From Verrucomicrobiaceae bacterium (GTDB lineage: Bacteria; Verrucomicrobiota; Verrucomicrobiia; Verrucomicrobiales; Verrucomicrobiaceae), in NCBI GenBank assembly GCA_027490195.1, contig JAIXYN010000040.1:1-64000 (forward strand): 64,000 bases of DNA, written 5' to 3'. A program made the position numbers and the translations under genes. This document shows positions 32,556 to 42,500 of this stretch, piece by piece; the stretch's first letter is position 1; the number at the start of each line of letters is the position of its first letter. Below the pieces are notes generated by a model. The model made no database searches. It saw nothing but the letters and a program-made list of their open reading frames with translations, and had not been told where the DNA came from.

Positions 32556-33815
32556 CTAACTGCTCCACCGGGACTGCTTCATGGCAATCGTAGCCGTGAA
32601 GACACGATAGTTAATACGCTTGGACAAAAGCAACTGGTCAAGGGTGCCCAACTGCCCGTCCGTTGAGCCAATTTCTTTGGAGAAGTCGCTGGCGTTCTGA
32701 AACATATTGCCAATCTGCTGAGAAATCTCACTCCTGATGCTGCTGTTTTCCGGACGCGAGAGAAACTCCCCCGACCGTTCGTCCATTGCGATCATTGTCA
32801 CCTGCACCAGCGGCGGAAGCAAATGACGCGTTCCTTGGGAGCCAAAAACAGGATTGGGGACCGCGCCAGGATTCGTCTCAAGGACCGAGTCATAAAGATA
32901 AAGAGGGGCACAAGCTGTTGGTGAAGAGGTCGCGGTTCCGTTGTCCGTTTCCGAGCGAGGAGAGATCACCAAGGCAAGAATGTTCTCCGCGACGGGACGT
33001 GTCGGGGCACTCCTTATATTGCTCGGCGTAGAGCCTTCATTATCCTGCACTCTGTTAGACTGATCTAGCACGTCCTGAAACCACATGCGCGAATTAGCAG
33101 CAACCGTCTTGGTACGGTCCACGGGATCAATCAAGCGGAATGCTGGGGCGTAAATACGGTTCTTCTCTGCCGAGGGGCTGTACTGAATCAGGCGAAACCG
33201 TGACCGCACTGGAACCACGTTGCTGGTATTTAGAAATTGCGGCCGGTAAGGCGTGTCATCTCCCCATTCGACAAAGTATCCCCGGGCACAAAGGAGGTTG
33301 ACGAGACTCTCGGTATTTGCGGTGGCCTGCGGCCCGCCCCCCCCACCGCTTCCCGAAGCGGGAGCCTGCTGGGTCAGTTCAGTCACTCCCAGCGGTGCCT
33401 GGAAAAACACAGCATGCCCGGGATAAAGCCCGCCGCCGCCGCCTGAGGTAAATAACTGGTTCGTTGGTCCGCTGACAAACTGCAATTCTGACTGACGGAA
33501 GTAGGAGCGTGCCGACTTAATAGCCTGCTGCGTCTGATCCTGACCGAGGCTGTCATAACGCATTTCAGAATACGTGTTGAGCGTGGCCTGGCTGAGATTG
33601 CGTGAAATGAGATCAAATGCGAGGCGGGCCTCCCTAAACTGGCTCACCTTTGAACTCGTCCTGACCCAGCCACGCTGCACGATTCCAACGAGCTGGGTGA
33701 CAAGCATCATTAAAATCACCAGGAAGGTGACGGAAACGAGCATTTCCACCAGAGTGAAAGCCGCCCGTCTGGCTGTAGTCCGGGATGATATGGGGGAAGT
33801 CATGGCACAGTTCAT
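32556..33815 (-). CDS. Verru_Chthon cassette protein C (prepilin-like)
   Basis: 419 residues. N-terminus with RRAAFTLVEMLVSVTFLVIL: prepilin cleavage motif with Ala at -1 and Glu at +5, then a hydrophobic helix. The mid-region (VQRGWVRTSSKVSQFREARLAFDLISRNLSQATL) resembles the minor pseudopilin GspJ. The gene starts with ATG overlapping the stop of B by four bases (ATGA), so translation is probably coupled. The C-terminal end (YRVFTATIAMKQSRWSS) contains no transmembrane segment. A minor pilin-like tip subunit is the plausible role. Confidence 0.8.
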   Translation of the reverse strand: MNCAMTSPISSRTTARRAAFTLVEMLVSVTFLVILMMLVTQLVGIVQRGWVRTSSKVSQFREARLAFDLISRNLSQATLNTYSEMRYDSLGQDQTQQAIKSARSYFRQSELQFVSGPTNQLFTSGGGGGLYPGHAVFFQAPLGVTELTQQAPASGSGGGGGPQATANTESLVNLLCARGYFVEWGDDTPYRPQFLNTSNVVPVRSRFRLIQYSPSAEKNRIYAPAFRLIDPVDRTKTVAANSRMWFQDVLDQSNRVQDNEGSTPSNIRSAPTRPVAENILALVISPRSETDNGTATSSPTACAPLYLYDSVLETNPGAVPNPVFGSQGTRHLLPPLVQVTMIAMDERSGEFLSRPENSSIRSEISQQIGNMFQNASDFSKEIGSTDGQLGTLDQLLLSKRINYRVFTATIAMKQSRWSS

Positions 33816-34342
33816 CGTTTGTCGCTCAGGTTACCGCGAGTCCGGGAAATTAAGTCATAGAAGGTGACGTAAGTGGCCGGGGATGCCTGGGAAAAATTGA
33901 AGGAAGGGTTGGAAGTAGAAGCCACGCGTCCCATCACACGGATCAAATTATTCTGCGCCGTGGTGTCGGTAGGAAGATGGGCATCAAAAAAGGAAAAAGC
34001 GGCGACGTAAACAATCTGAGAGGAATCCTTGGTGACGGGTGCCGCCTGTAAGTCGTAATAACGTGTTTCCGAGCCGACGAAATTTTGGGTGCCGGACGCT
34101 GAGGAAGAAGACTTGTTACGATTTAGGGATGCCCAGGTGCTGCCCTCGAGATCGCGCATGATCTGCTCGATGATATAACTTGAGTCCGTCATCTGGGAGG
34201 TTTTTCGGGAAAGCTCCATTCCTTGTGGGATCAAACCCAAAAGGGTGATGACGGCCAAGGCGCAGATAGCCATCGCCAAGGTCACCTCGACGAGTGAGAA
34301 GCCTGAAGGAGGGGAGGCAGTGCCGGAAAGATGTTTTCGCAT
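33812..34342 (-). CDS. Verru_Chthon cassette protein B (prepilin-like)
   Basis: 176 residues from ATG 34342, chosen because GAGG lies 9 bases upstream; a TTG at 34372 is an alternative that would overlap the end of A. The leader MRKHLSGTASPPSG precedes FSLVEVTLAMAICALAVITL, a canonical prepilin site with Gly -1 and Glu +5, resembling GspI-like minor pseudopilins (QGMELSRKTSQMTDSSYIIEQIM). Its stop overlaps the start of C. Confidence 0.8.
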   Translation of the reverse strand: MRKHLSGTASPPSGFSLVEVTLAMAICALAVITLLGLIPQGMELSRKTSQMTDSSYIIEQIMRDLEGSTWASLNRNKSSSSASGTQNFVGSETRYYDLQAAPVTKDSSQIVYVAAFSFFDAHLPTDTTAQNNLIRVMGRVASTSNPSFNFSQASPATYVTFYDLISRTRGNLSDKR

Positions 34343-34368
34343 GGGAATTATCCTCAGTTCGTGTTTGC

Positions 34369-37300
34369 TCAAGGACTGAACCTTTTGGTCTCGAGTATCC
34401 TGAAACGGTAATAGTTGTCCAGACTCGGGGCAGTGAGACCCTCAGCAGCATGATCAGGCACGCGGTTGCTGGAATCGTTCAAATCCACGTACCTCTCAAC
34501 CAGCATCGAGCCGCGGTACTCGCTCGTTACAGCATCTTTGGCGGGATCAAAAACGTCAGGGGCGCTCGAACGTGTCTTCTTGACCATCTGGGACCGGACA
34601 TGCACACGGAAAGTATTGCTGCGGGTTGTGATACGGCTGTACAAATTCGAATAGGGACGTTCGCGGACGTTGTCCGCAGTGACGCGGCAGTCACGCCAGA
34701 AGTTCTCCATGGCCTGGGGGCGCGAACTAGCGCTCAGGCGCGGATTGGCGTTGTTGCCTCCGACGTTCACCTGGCCGCTGCGGAATTCTGGGATCAGGTG
34801 GACCTCACAGATCTGGCTGGGAGTGCGGAAGAGACCGCGGGTGCGGACAGGCAGCTGGGTGTCGCACCTGAACCTTTCATCGAACTGCCGCAAGGTCTCG
34901 TACACATTGATGTTGCGATGCCAGAATTTCTGATCTGCCTGCTCATTCCAGAAGGCCCCTTGCTGGGTCATATCAATGACGTTGGACCCAGGATTTCGGA
35001 ACACGTACGACTTGGCCAGATGAATATCAATATTCGGAACAGCTGTGATCATTTCCGCCTTCATCAAGGCATGCAGGCCAGTGGCGCGTGTGATGTTAGT
35101 GAAAGGCATGATCTGATAGTTCAGATTGATCCGGCCAGCGGTGGAAAGGGGCTCGCTGATAGCATAGGGCTCTACGACGGGCATGGTGAACATTTCCAGA
35201 AGATAGTGGTCTCGGGGATTATGCTCGCCGGGATGATTGGTCAGGCTGGCAGGAGGAGTCGTGACGCGAACGTGCGGGCGAAAAAGCAACGTTTGCCAAG
35301 GACGAAACTCACTAGCTTGGGCCGACAGAGAGCCTCTCATCGGGTTGGGGTTAGCACCGGCACTGCCGCCGAAAACCGCCGTGGGCAGCGAGCCAAACAT
35401 AACCGGAGATGAGATCAAGCGGTTCGGGGTCATGTAGATGCCGCTGCGCCAGTCATCCGACTGCTTCCATGAGTCCCAGAAGTAACCACCGCGGAAGTAG
35501 TAGAAACGACCGGCCCTTAGCTCCTCTCTTCCAGCATAAAAATTCCCTTCATCCGGCTTGTTGATGTAAGGACCTTCCCGCGCATCCCCGACTCCGGTGT
35601 CAAAGTCCCCAAAAGCATTGGCGGCAGCCGCCCAGTCAATGTGGCCGGGAAAATCAGGCAGGCGTCGGTTGTAATTGTCATCTGCGGGCCCCATGAGATT
35701 GCGAGTCTGTGCGCTGCGAATGTAGCCGTCCACCCCACCTACCAGCATCAGTTCTTGCCGCGCCGCCGGGAGATCACTGGTGTCCGTAGGGTTGGTGGCC
35801 AGCCTTGCCCTGCCATCCCCCCCCAAGCCATAGAAATTGGTGAAGCTATGAGCCTGGCGGACCGCCGCCGGCCCGAATTCCCAGCTCGGGTGCGGTCGCC
35901 ACATGGTGGACGGAACTTCCATGCGTGCAGCGATGATCCGGTAATCTCCCACGGTCGGCACAAACGAACGAATGACATCTGCAAAGCCATCCACCACCAA
36001 TCCAACTCCTTGGGCCCCGCCGGGAGCGGCAGGTTCTCTGGCAGCGGCATTGTCAAGCCGACCACGGCACGCCTGACGCAAACTAGGGCTGGCTCCGGGG
36101 ATGATATCATTCTGAGTCACCAAGCCGGGGGTGACTGAATAGAGGTTCTCATTGGGCTGGCCGAAACCTGTATTGACCTGCCCCCTCCAACGCATCAGGG
36201 CACCATTGGCGTTGTAACACCACCAGTGTGGCCCGGGCACTGCGCGCCAGTACCTAATTCGGCCGAATGAATCAACCTCTTGGTAATAGCTGGTATTGGG
36301 GTGTCTTCTCGCTGCCCCCAAGTTGGTGGCGCGCAGTTGCTGGTGCTTCTGACTGCCGGCAAGCACTGGAACCGGAATGTTGGGGTTGGCCCCTCGGGAC
36401 ATGTTGATTCTGATCGTTTGAATGGGCGTCGCGTTATCCCAGTTGTGGGTGTCGTAGATTTTGATCACAAAGTCCCCGCTCGGAAACTCCAGCCTCATGG
36501 GCCCTGTGTTGTCCACCGTCAGGAAGTTGCTGGTGAAGGTGTAGTCAGTCAGGGAATTGTGTCCGCTTGTGTTACCACTGTTGTAGACCCTTCCGTTGAG
36601 GGAATCTGAGTCCATGCTGACATTTCCCGCACCGGCGATTGCCCGTGTGAGCTTTCCACCCATGATTGTGGAAGGACCGGCGTGACCTCCTGATGGGCGC
36701 GTGCCGTTGGCTCCCCCCTCGTAGAGATCACCTTGATCTTTGATGACAAGGCGGCCTGAAGTATCAAACAGGCGCTGACGGTTGCCCTTCGCATCCGTGA
36801 GGAAAATCTGATTCACCCAATTCCCATCCAGTTCGAGGGTGTATTCCGGACGAATTTTCGTCCAGCCCAGGCTCGGGCAGAAAGCTTCCAGCATGACGAC
36901 GGCCTGCACGCGGCTCTGACCGGGCAGCAGGGGGGTGTCCACCTCGAGCGTTGTGTTCCAAAACTTCGGGTCGTAACCCGGGTGGCGGGAAGGGTGGCGG
37001 GCGGGATCGCCTGATGCAAGTGTGCCGTAGAGCAATCCAGTGGCAGAACTGTCGCGCTTCGACAAAGGCGGAAAATTGGAGTACCAAACGGCTGTTGCTC
37101 CCGTCCCGCGAGGAAGCATGCTCATGTTTGGATAAGCAATCGCATTGGTGACGCTTTGAGGCTGTCCGTTCGGTGCCAGAGTCAGCGGCTCAACATACGG
37201 AGCAGTGCCACCACCTCCGCTGAGATCTTCTGGACCATAATTCAAGCGGAACAGCGGGTCTGGATCGCCATCCGCAGTGCAGATGAAATTGAATCCGACC

Positions 37301-39378
37301 TCTGACAAGGTGATGGCACGGCCAAAGCCTTTGTACTTTTGCTGCCACATGGCAGGGGTGACCTGGCCATGGCCCGGAACCACACCACCATCGTCGCTAC
37401 GGTTTTTGTCCACCGCGTCGATCCGCGAGGGGGGGCCGCTGATGCGCTGGTTGGTGAAGGTTTTAAAGGTGCTGGCCATGTTATCCCTGGTAATATAGAG
37501 GTCCGTGCCTGACTTCCCAGATGCGCTGAGGCCGTCCCTATTCTGGCGGGCAAGAATTCCGTCATAAAGGTTGGTGCAGCGGATGTAATCGAAGAACTGC
37601 ATCGCGAGCTGGTTAACGTTGTCGGAGCCATACTTCTGAAGGAAGTTCGTCGAAGCGCCCAGGGTCGAGGTGGACGGCCAGACACGAGTGGACATTTGCG
37701 CGGTGAGGTAGTTTAGCAGGGTCTGATTGCGCTGGATTTGCACATCGTAGTCAGGGTCATGGGCCTTTCTACGCCGGAAAATATAGCTACGGGACTGCGA
37801 GAGCGTCTCCGAACTGCTCTTGAGCGAGGAGGAAAGGGCGATGGCGGTGTCGAAATTCGTGCGGCGCTCACTTCCAGTGGAGTCATCCTCATCCACAGGC
37901 CAGATGCTGATGCGAGGTGTCCCGAAGATGGAGAAGTCCGGCGCACGGCTGCTGGCGGTAAGGAAAAAGCGGGAGCGCTCCAAGGTCTGGCGGTCGAATA
38001 GCACGCGGCTGTTGAGTCCAGCAATCGTCTGGTAGGCGGGCTGACGTCCCTTGTCAGTGTCATAGTCAGTGGTTGACATAGTGTCCTTGAATATCATCTC
38101 ATCCACAGACGCGAAGAGACGCTTTCCCTGTGCGGCGCTGAAATTGATGATCTGGGCTTCGGGAAGATTCTCGCCCATGGTCGAAGATAGGTCGTCGTTG
38201 ACGAAAGGCCGCGTTCCTGAGTGAGAACCGCCTCCCGAAAGTTTTGGAAGCAACGAATAAATGGACTCCTTGGTGTTCACGATGTTGGTGAGGCTCATGC
38301 CGGAGTCGGGGAGCAACGGATCAAGACGAAGATTGGGGGCGAGCACGGAACTGAGGGCCACCGTGGCCGGATGGCCTGGATAGCGCTGGAACTCCCCGGT
38401 GGCGGCAGGGAAATATGCCCAGCGACGGTCACGCTCATGGTAGTAAAAGGGAGTCCCGGAATAAGTGGGTTCGCCCGCAGTGTTGACGTTGATTTTACAG
38501 GACTCATCATCCGTCCAGAACGCCACCCGTCCAACGATGGGATTTGTGGCTGTCGGAGTCACGGAAGAGCTGCTGACAAATTGGTTGGTGGCATTGAGGA
38601 CTCCCAAGGTGCCATCTTGCAGCACATAGAGCCACTCCACAGGCATGGGGAGCCTGAGCTGGTCACTCTGTGAACTATCGACGTCCAGAGGGGTCACCAC
38701 ATCCACATAAGGCTGTCCGCTAGTAGAGTTTGTCTTAGAATACCAAAAGCCTTCGATCTGGCTGGTTTGTGCACCACGTGACGGCGGATTATCTGGAGTG
38801 AACTGAGTTTGTGAAGTCGTCAGTGTGTTCTGGGCAGAGCGGGGATCGATGATGGGGAAATAAATGGCCGTTTGGTTGGCAGTTCCGCCAGTGCCCGAGC
38901 CGATGGCGGGACGAATGACCGGCTCGTTCAGATCCACGTAGCGGGCTATCATGGCTTGGGTGTTCCAGTTGGTAGGCACCATCTGGTCGGCAGCCAGAAG
39001 AACGCCTTCACCGCTCGCGCCTGCGGCAGTGACTTTCATCTGGGAACTGGAATAGAGCTTGTAAGCCTCCTTGAAGGATCCGTCTGGATTGTAAACACGC
39101 ACCATACCCGGCTGGGTGGCATGGAAGGTGCCTGCATTGGGCTGTCCCTGCATGTTCTGGCCGTTTTGGATCTGAGCCTGCACCAAGTAGGACGCCATGT
39201 CCGCAAGCTGCTTGGCGTTGCGGCCAGCGATGTAATTATTAGTAGCCTTGTACTCTGTCTGGGAGAGAGAAAACATGGCAACAATCAGCAGGGACATCAA
39301 AGCCACGACAGAAATGACGATGATGAGCGCCACGGCTTTTTGGCGCCTGCGATGTCTGGAAATCAGGTGGTCTTGCAT
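34369..39378 (-). CDS. Verru_Chthon cassette protein A (large PilX/GspK-like protein)
   Basis: 1669 residues. The N-terminus has a basic leader (SRHRRRQKA) and helix VALIIVISVVALMSLLIVAMFSLS, followed by a PilX-like stretch (QTEYKATNNYIAGRNAKQLADMA). PilX and GspK proteins cap pilus-like fibres. The remaining about 1600 residues are an extracytoplasmic Asn/Thr/Tyr-rich region with no repeats, including RVAFWTDDESCKINVNTAGEP, a motif reminiscent of GspK family segments containing 'KlNiNtA'. Translation of B probably follows by coupling. It begins 130 bp after the giant gene's stop, behind its own candidate promoter. Confidence 0.82.
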   Translation of the reverse strand: MQDHLISRHRRRQKAVALIIVISVVALMSLLIVAMFSLSQTEYKATNNYIAGRNAKQLADMASYLVQAQIQNGQNMQGQPNAGTFHATQPGMVRVYNPDGSFKEAYKLYSSSQMKVTAAGASGEGVLLAADQMVPTNWNTQAMIARYVDLNEPVIRPAIGSGTGGTANQTAIYFPIIDPRSAQNTLTTSQTQFTPDNPPSRGAQTSQIEGFWYSKTNSTSGQPYVDVVTPLDVDSSQSDQLRLPMPVEWLYVLQDGTLGVLNATNQFVSSSSVTPTATNPIVGRVAFWTDDESCKINVNTAGEPTYSGTPFYYHERDRRWAYFPAATGEFQRYPGHPATVALSSVLAPNLRLDPLLPDSGMSLTNIVNTKESIYSLLPKLSGGGSHSGTRPFVNDDLSSTMGENLPEAQIINFSAAQGKRLFASVDEMIFKDTMSTTDYDTDKGRQPAYQTIAGLNSRVLFDRQTLERSRFFLTASSRAPDFSIFGTPRISIWPVDEDDSTGSERRTNFDTAIALSSSLKSSSETLSQSRSYIFRRRKAHDPDYDVQIQRNQTLLNYLTAQMSTRVWPSTSTLGASTNFLQKYGSDNVNQLAMQFFDYIRCTNLYDGILARQNRDGLSASGKSGTDLYITRDNMASTFKTFTNQRISGPPSRIDAVDKNRSDDGGVVPGHGQVTPAMWQQKYKGFGRAITLSEVGFNFICTADGDPDPLFRLNYGPEDLSGGGGTAPYVEPLTLAPNGQPQSVTNAIAYPNMSMLPRGTGATAVWYSNFPPLSKRDSSATGLLYGTLASGDPARHPSRHPGYDPKFWNTTLEVDTPLLPGQSRVQAVVMLEAFCPSLGWTKIRPEYTLELDGNWVNQIFLTDAKGNRQRLFDTSGRLVIKDQGDLYEGGANGTRPSGGHAGPSTIMGGKLTRAIAGAGNVSMDSDSLNGRVYNSGNTSGHNSLTDYTFTSNFLTVDNTGPMRLEFPSGDFVIKIYDTHNWDNATPIQTIRINMSRGANPNIPVPVLAGSQKHQQLRATNLGAARRHPNTSYYQEVDSFGRIRYWRAVPGPHWWCYNANGALMRWRGQVNTGFGQPNENLYSVTPGLVTQNDIIPGASPSLRQACRGRLDNAAAREPAAPGGAQGVGLVVDGFADVIRSFVPTVGDYRIIAARMEVPSTMWRPHPSWEFGPAAVRQAHSFTNFYGLGGDGRARLATNPTDTSDLPAARQELMLVGGVDGYIRSAQTRNLMGPADDNYNRRLPDFPGHIDWAAAANAFGDFDTGVGDAREGPYINKPDEGNFYAGREELRAGRFYYFRGGYFWDSWKQSDDWRSGIYMTPNRLISSPVMFGSLPTAVFGGSAGANPNPMRGSLSAQASEFRPWQTLLFRPHVRVTTPPASLTNHPGEHNPRDHYLLEMFTMPVVEPYAISEPLSTAGRINLNYQIMPFTNITRATGLHALMKAEMITAVPNIDIHLAKSYVFRNPGSNVIDMTQQGAFWNEQADQKFWHRNINVYETLRQFDERFRCDTQLPVRTRGLFRTPSQICEVHLIPEFRSGQVNVGGNNANPRLSASSRPQAMENFWRDCRVTADNVRERPYSNLYSRITTRSNTFRVHVRSQMVKKTRSSAPDVFDPAKDAVTSEYRGSMLVERYVDLNDSSNRVPDHAAEGLTAPSLDNYYRFRILETKRFSP

Positions 39379-39393
39379 GCGAATTTTGGATTA

Positions 39394-39423
39394 ATTATCT
39401 CGATGTTAAGGAGTCGACATCAA
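39394..39423 (-). promoter_or_regulatory. candidate promoter of the Verru_Chthon cassette
   Basis: Minus strand TTGATG (39423-39418), 18-bp spacer, GATAAT (39399-39394). The ATG of protein A is at 39378, leaving a leader of about 9 nt without a Shine-Dalgarno sequence. Confidence 0.4.
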
Positions 39424-39507
39424 AATCACAAGTGTATTTATCATGTAATCACCTGAAACGGTTGATAATCGATTCCAGCCATGACGCCGCTGGTGCAGAC
39501 TCCGGCT

Positions 39508-42500
39508 TCAGGCAAGCTTCGAAAGCGGCTGCCGACGCCGGCGGCCGAACAAGGCGATCATTCCCAGCAGCAACAGCGCCAGACGACCGGGCTCAGGCAC
39601 GGCGACAGCGATCACCCCGGTGGTGTAGAGTGCCCCGATATCCCAGAAGAGGCCACTTCCAAGCGTCGGAAGGTCAATGTTATTCACATATTGCGTGGAA
39701 GGATTCAAGCCATTGAAGAAGGTGGCGTTGTTCGTCAGCCCTGACCAGTCAATGAGCTTCCACTGGTCGCCAGCAACAAAGGAAACGGAAGAAATACCGG
39801 ATGTGCCGAGCTTGAGTGTGCTTCCCGTGAGGTTGACTGTTCCCGTGCCACCCAGCACCAGGCGGTCTGCCTCTGTGCCTGTGATGCCGAAATCACGAGC
39901 AAAAAGGGTCAGCAAAAGGTCTCCTCCAAAATTGAGGGAACCGCCATTCAAGTTGATGCGGAAAGATTCTCCCGATGTGCCGCCCGTGCTGCCGACCGCC
40001 AGTGTGGAACCAGTGGCGAAAGTCACGTTGTTAGAAGCTCCAGGCGCAATGATTCCCGCGCCTGTCACGCTAGCACCAGACGCAACCTGCACAGAGCCGG
40101 AGCCTGTGGCACTGCCGGTGGCATTGATGACTTGGAGCGTTCCGGCGGACACCGTCGTACCACCAGAATAGGTGTTACCAGCAGAGTTGCTGAGTGTGAC
40201 CGTACCGCTGCCCGTCTTCAACAAGGAGAGGAGATCATTGGTAGGCGCTGTATCGGCCGGGGTTGCCTGACTGATGAGTCCGGCGATTTCCAAGCCCCTG
40301 CTGGCGTTGGCAGTGGTGTCGAGCGTCAAGGTTTTGGTCTCACGCACACCTGCGACCAAGTTTTGAAGTGTCACGTTGCCCGTCAGGGTGACCGCAGTGG
40401 CAGAGGTGATCTTGGTGGTGCCAATACCGTTAGCGTTGACATCAATATTCTGGGAAATTCCTGTAGCGACGCTCAGGGTGACGTCGGGGTTCACGGTATC
40501 GCGCAGCCAATGAACAGGGTCGGCGGCGCTGTTCACATTGCTAGCGGTGGGTGATGCAACGTAATAGGTTGAACTGCCGAAGCTGAGTTGAACGGCTCCC
40601 GTGCTTACGGGTGCTTGCGTAAGAGTCACCAAGCCATAAGTGAAATCCACGCTATTGTTGGAGACGTTCTGATTCGCATTGCCACTCAGAGTGACAGTAT
40701 TGCCGCTGATCGCCGTGACGGTCTGCCCCAGAAGCGTCGATCCGACAATCAAATTGGCAGGCACAAACAATACAGTCACCGAGGAGCTTGAGACAGATGC
40801 GCTCATAACATCCACAGGGGAGGAAAATGTGGAGACAGCCTCAACTTTGGTGCCGGCCTGGATGCCAGAGCCGGTGACCGACATTTCAGCAGCAAGCTGC
40901 GAAGCGCTGGCAACAGCCACCGTCAGGGCCGTGTTGCCTTGGGTGGTCTGCACAGAGCTAAGCACCGGGCCCACAGAAACCTGGGTTCCATAGCGCATGT
41001 TGGAGGCAGTGCTGAAGTCGGCGTCACGAACCAGGTTCATGGTGCCATCAGGATTGATCTGAACAATGCGATAAACGCCATTCCTCTCAGCATAGGCTGC
41101 CTCATCCTTGATAAGGATGCGTTTGTTGACGTCGGCTGCGGTGAAGGCGTAGGAGCCAATGGTCGCCTGAATATTGTAGAACGCGCCCGGCCCAGTGTTG
41201 TTATACTGACCACTTCCAAAGAGTGTGCCATTGCCATCGGCAACAAAAGTTCCGCCCAGCGCGGACAGGTTGTCCACATTGAAGCCCACGGCCCTTTCCA
41301 CTCCCAGCACGGAGGCACCGGAGGTGACAAAATCCACATTGGTGAGAGAGAAAGAGGCGTCACCCAACTCGATCACGTTGCTCGCAGAACCCAGCACCCC
41401 ATTGGCGGAAGCCACGAGGGTACCATGTCGCACGATGATAGCACCATCCAATCCGGGGCCACTGGTGCCCGTGCTGGAACCGAAATTATTACTGACATTC
41501 GAAAGCGTGACCGTGCCGCCGCCAATCATTGTCACACCTCCAGCGCCGGTCATCTGCCCGACAACACTGACAGCCTGACCCGCTGCCGTGCTGAGGATGG
41601 TGTTGAGACCAGGTCCACGGTTCAACGTGGTGACACCATTGATGGCGATGATCCCGGCTTCGGATACTCTCAGGACAGAGATGCCATCATAGTTAACCCC
41701 ACCAAAGACGAGGTTGTTGTTCAACGCAGAACCTTTGTAGTCGAGGACCAGAGCGAGCGCTGAGCTGCTGGTGTCTGTGGTTGTGCCCACGCTAACTAGG
41801 GATGCGCCCGGACCGAAGGCACCGTTCACCAAGCCACGCAGGGTGCCTTCTGCCAAAGAAGTACCGCCGGTGTAAGTGTTGCTGGCGTTCAATTCTAGAA
41901 TACCAAGCCCTGCCTTGACCAAGATGCCTCCGTTAGTGCCATCGATAACGCCATTGAGGCGTGCACCTGCAACGGCACCAGCTCCAGAGCCTGCAGCAGC
42001 CCCCAGTTGCTCCGCAGTTCCCTCCACCACCTCAATCATCCGGTACTTTCCTCCCAGGTTGACAGCATTGGCGAAGTCGATCCGGCGACCGGTGTCTCTG
42101 GCCCCAAAGATCAGGGAATCATTGTCGAGGACAAAACCACCTGACCCCCATGTCAACTGGCCGCTGGCACCACCGATGTTGACGACTCGATTGGCTTCGT
42201 AAGCAGCAAAACCACCGCTGGCCGCCCAGTCCACCTGCCCAGCAGAAGTGCCCAAGGCTCGCACAAAGTCACCTGAGTTCAAGCCGAGCCCGAGCACACC
42301 GCCACGAAGGCGGAGACGGCTGGCATTCGGCAACGCGGCAGCATTGTCCAGACGCAGGACGCCGCCCAGGATGAAGGTGGCCCCCGTGTAAGTATTGGCC
42401 TGCCCTAGGACTGTGGTGCCGTCTCCCGAATGCACCAGATTCACGATCCTTGATGAATTGCTGTTGTTGCTGATGACGGACGAGATCGCAAGCGATGCAA

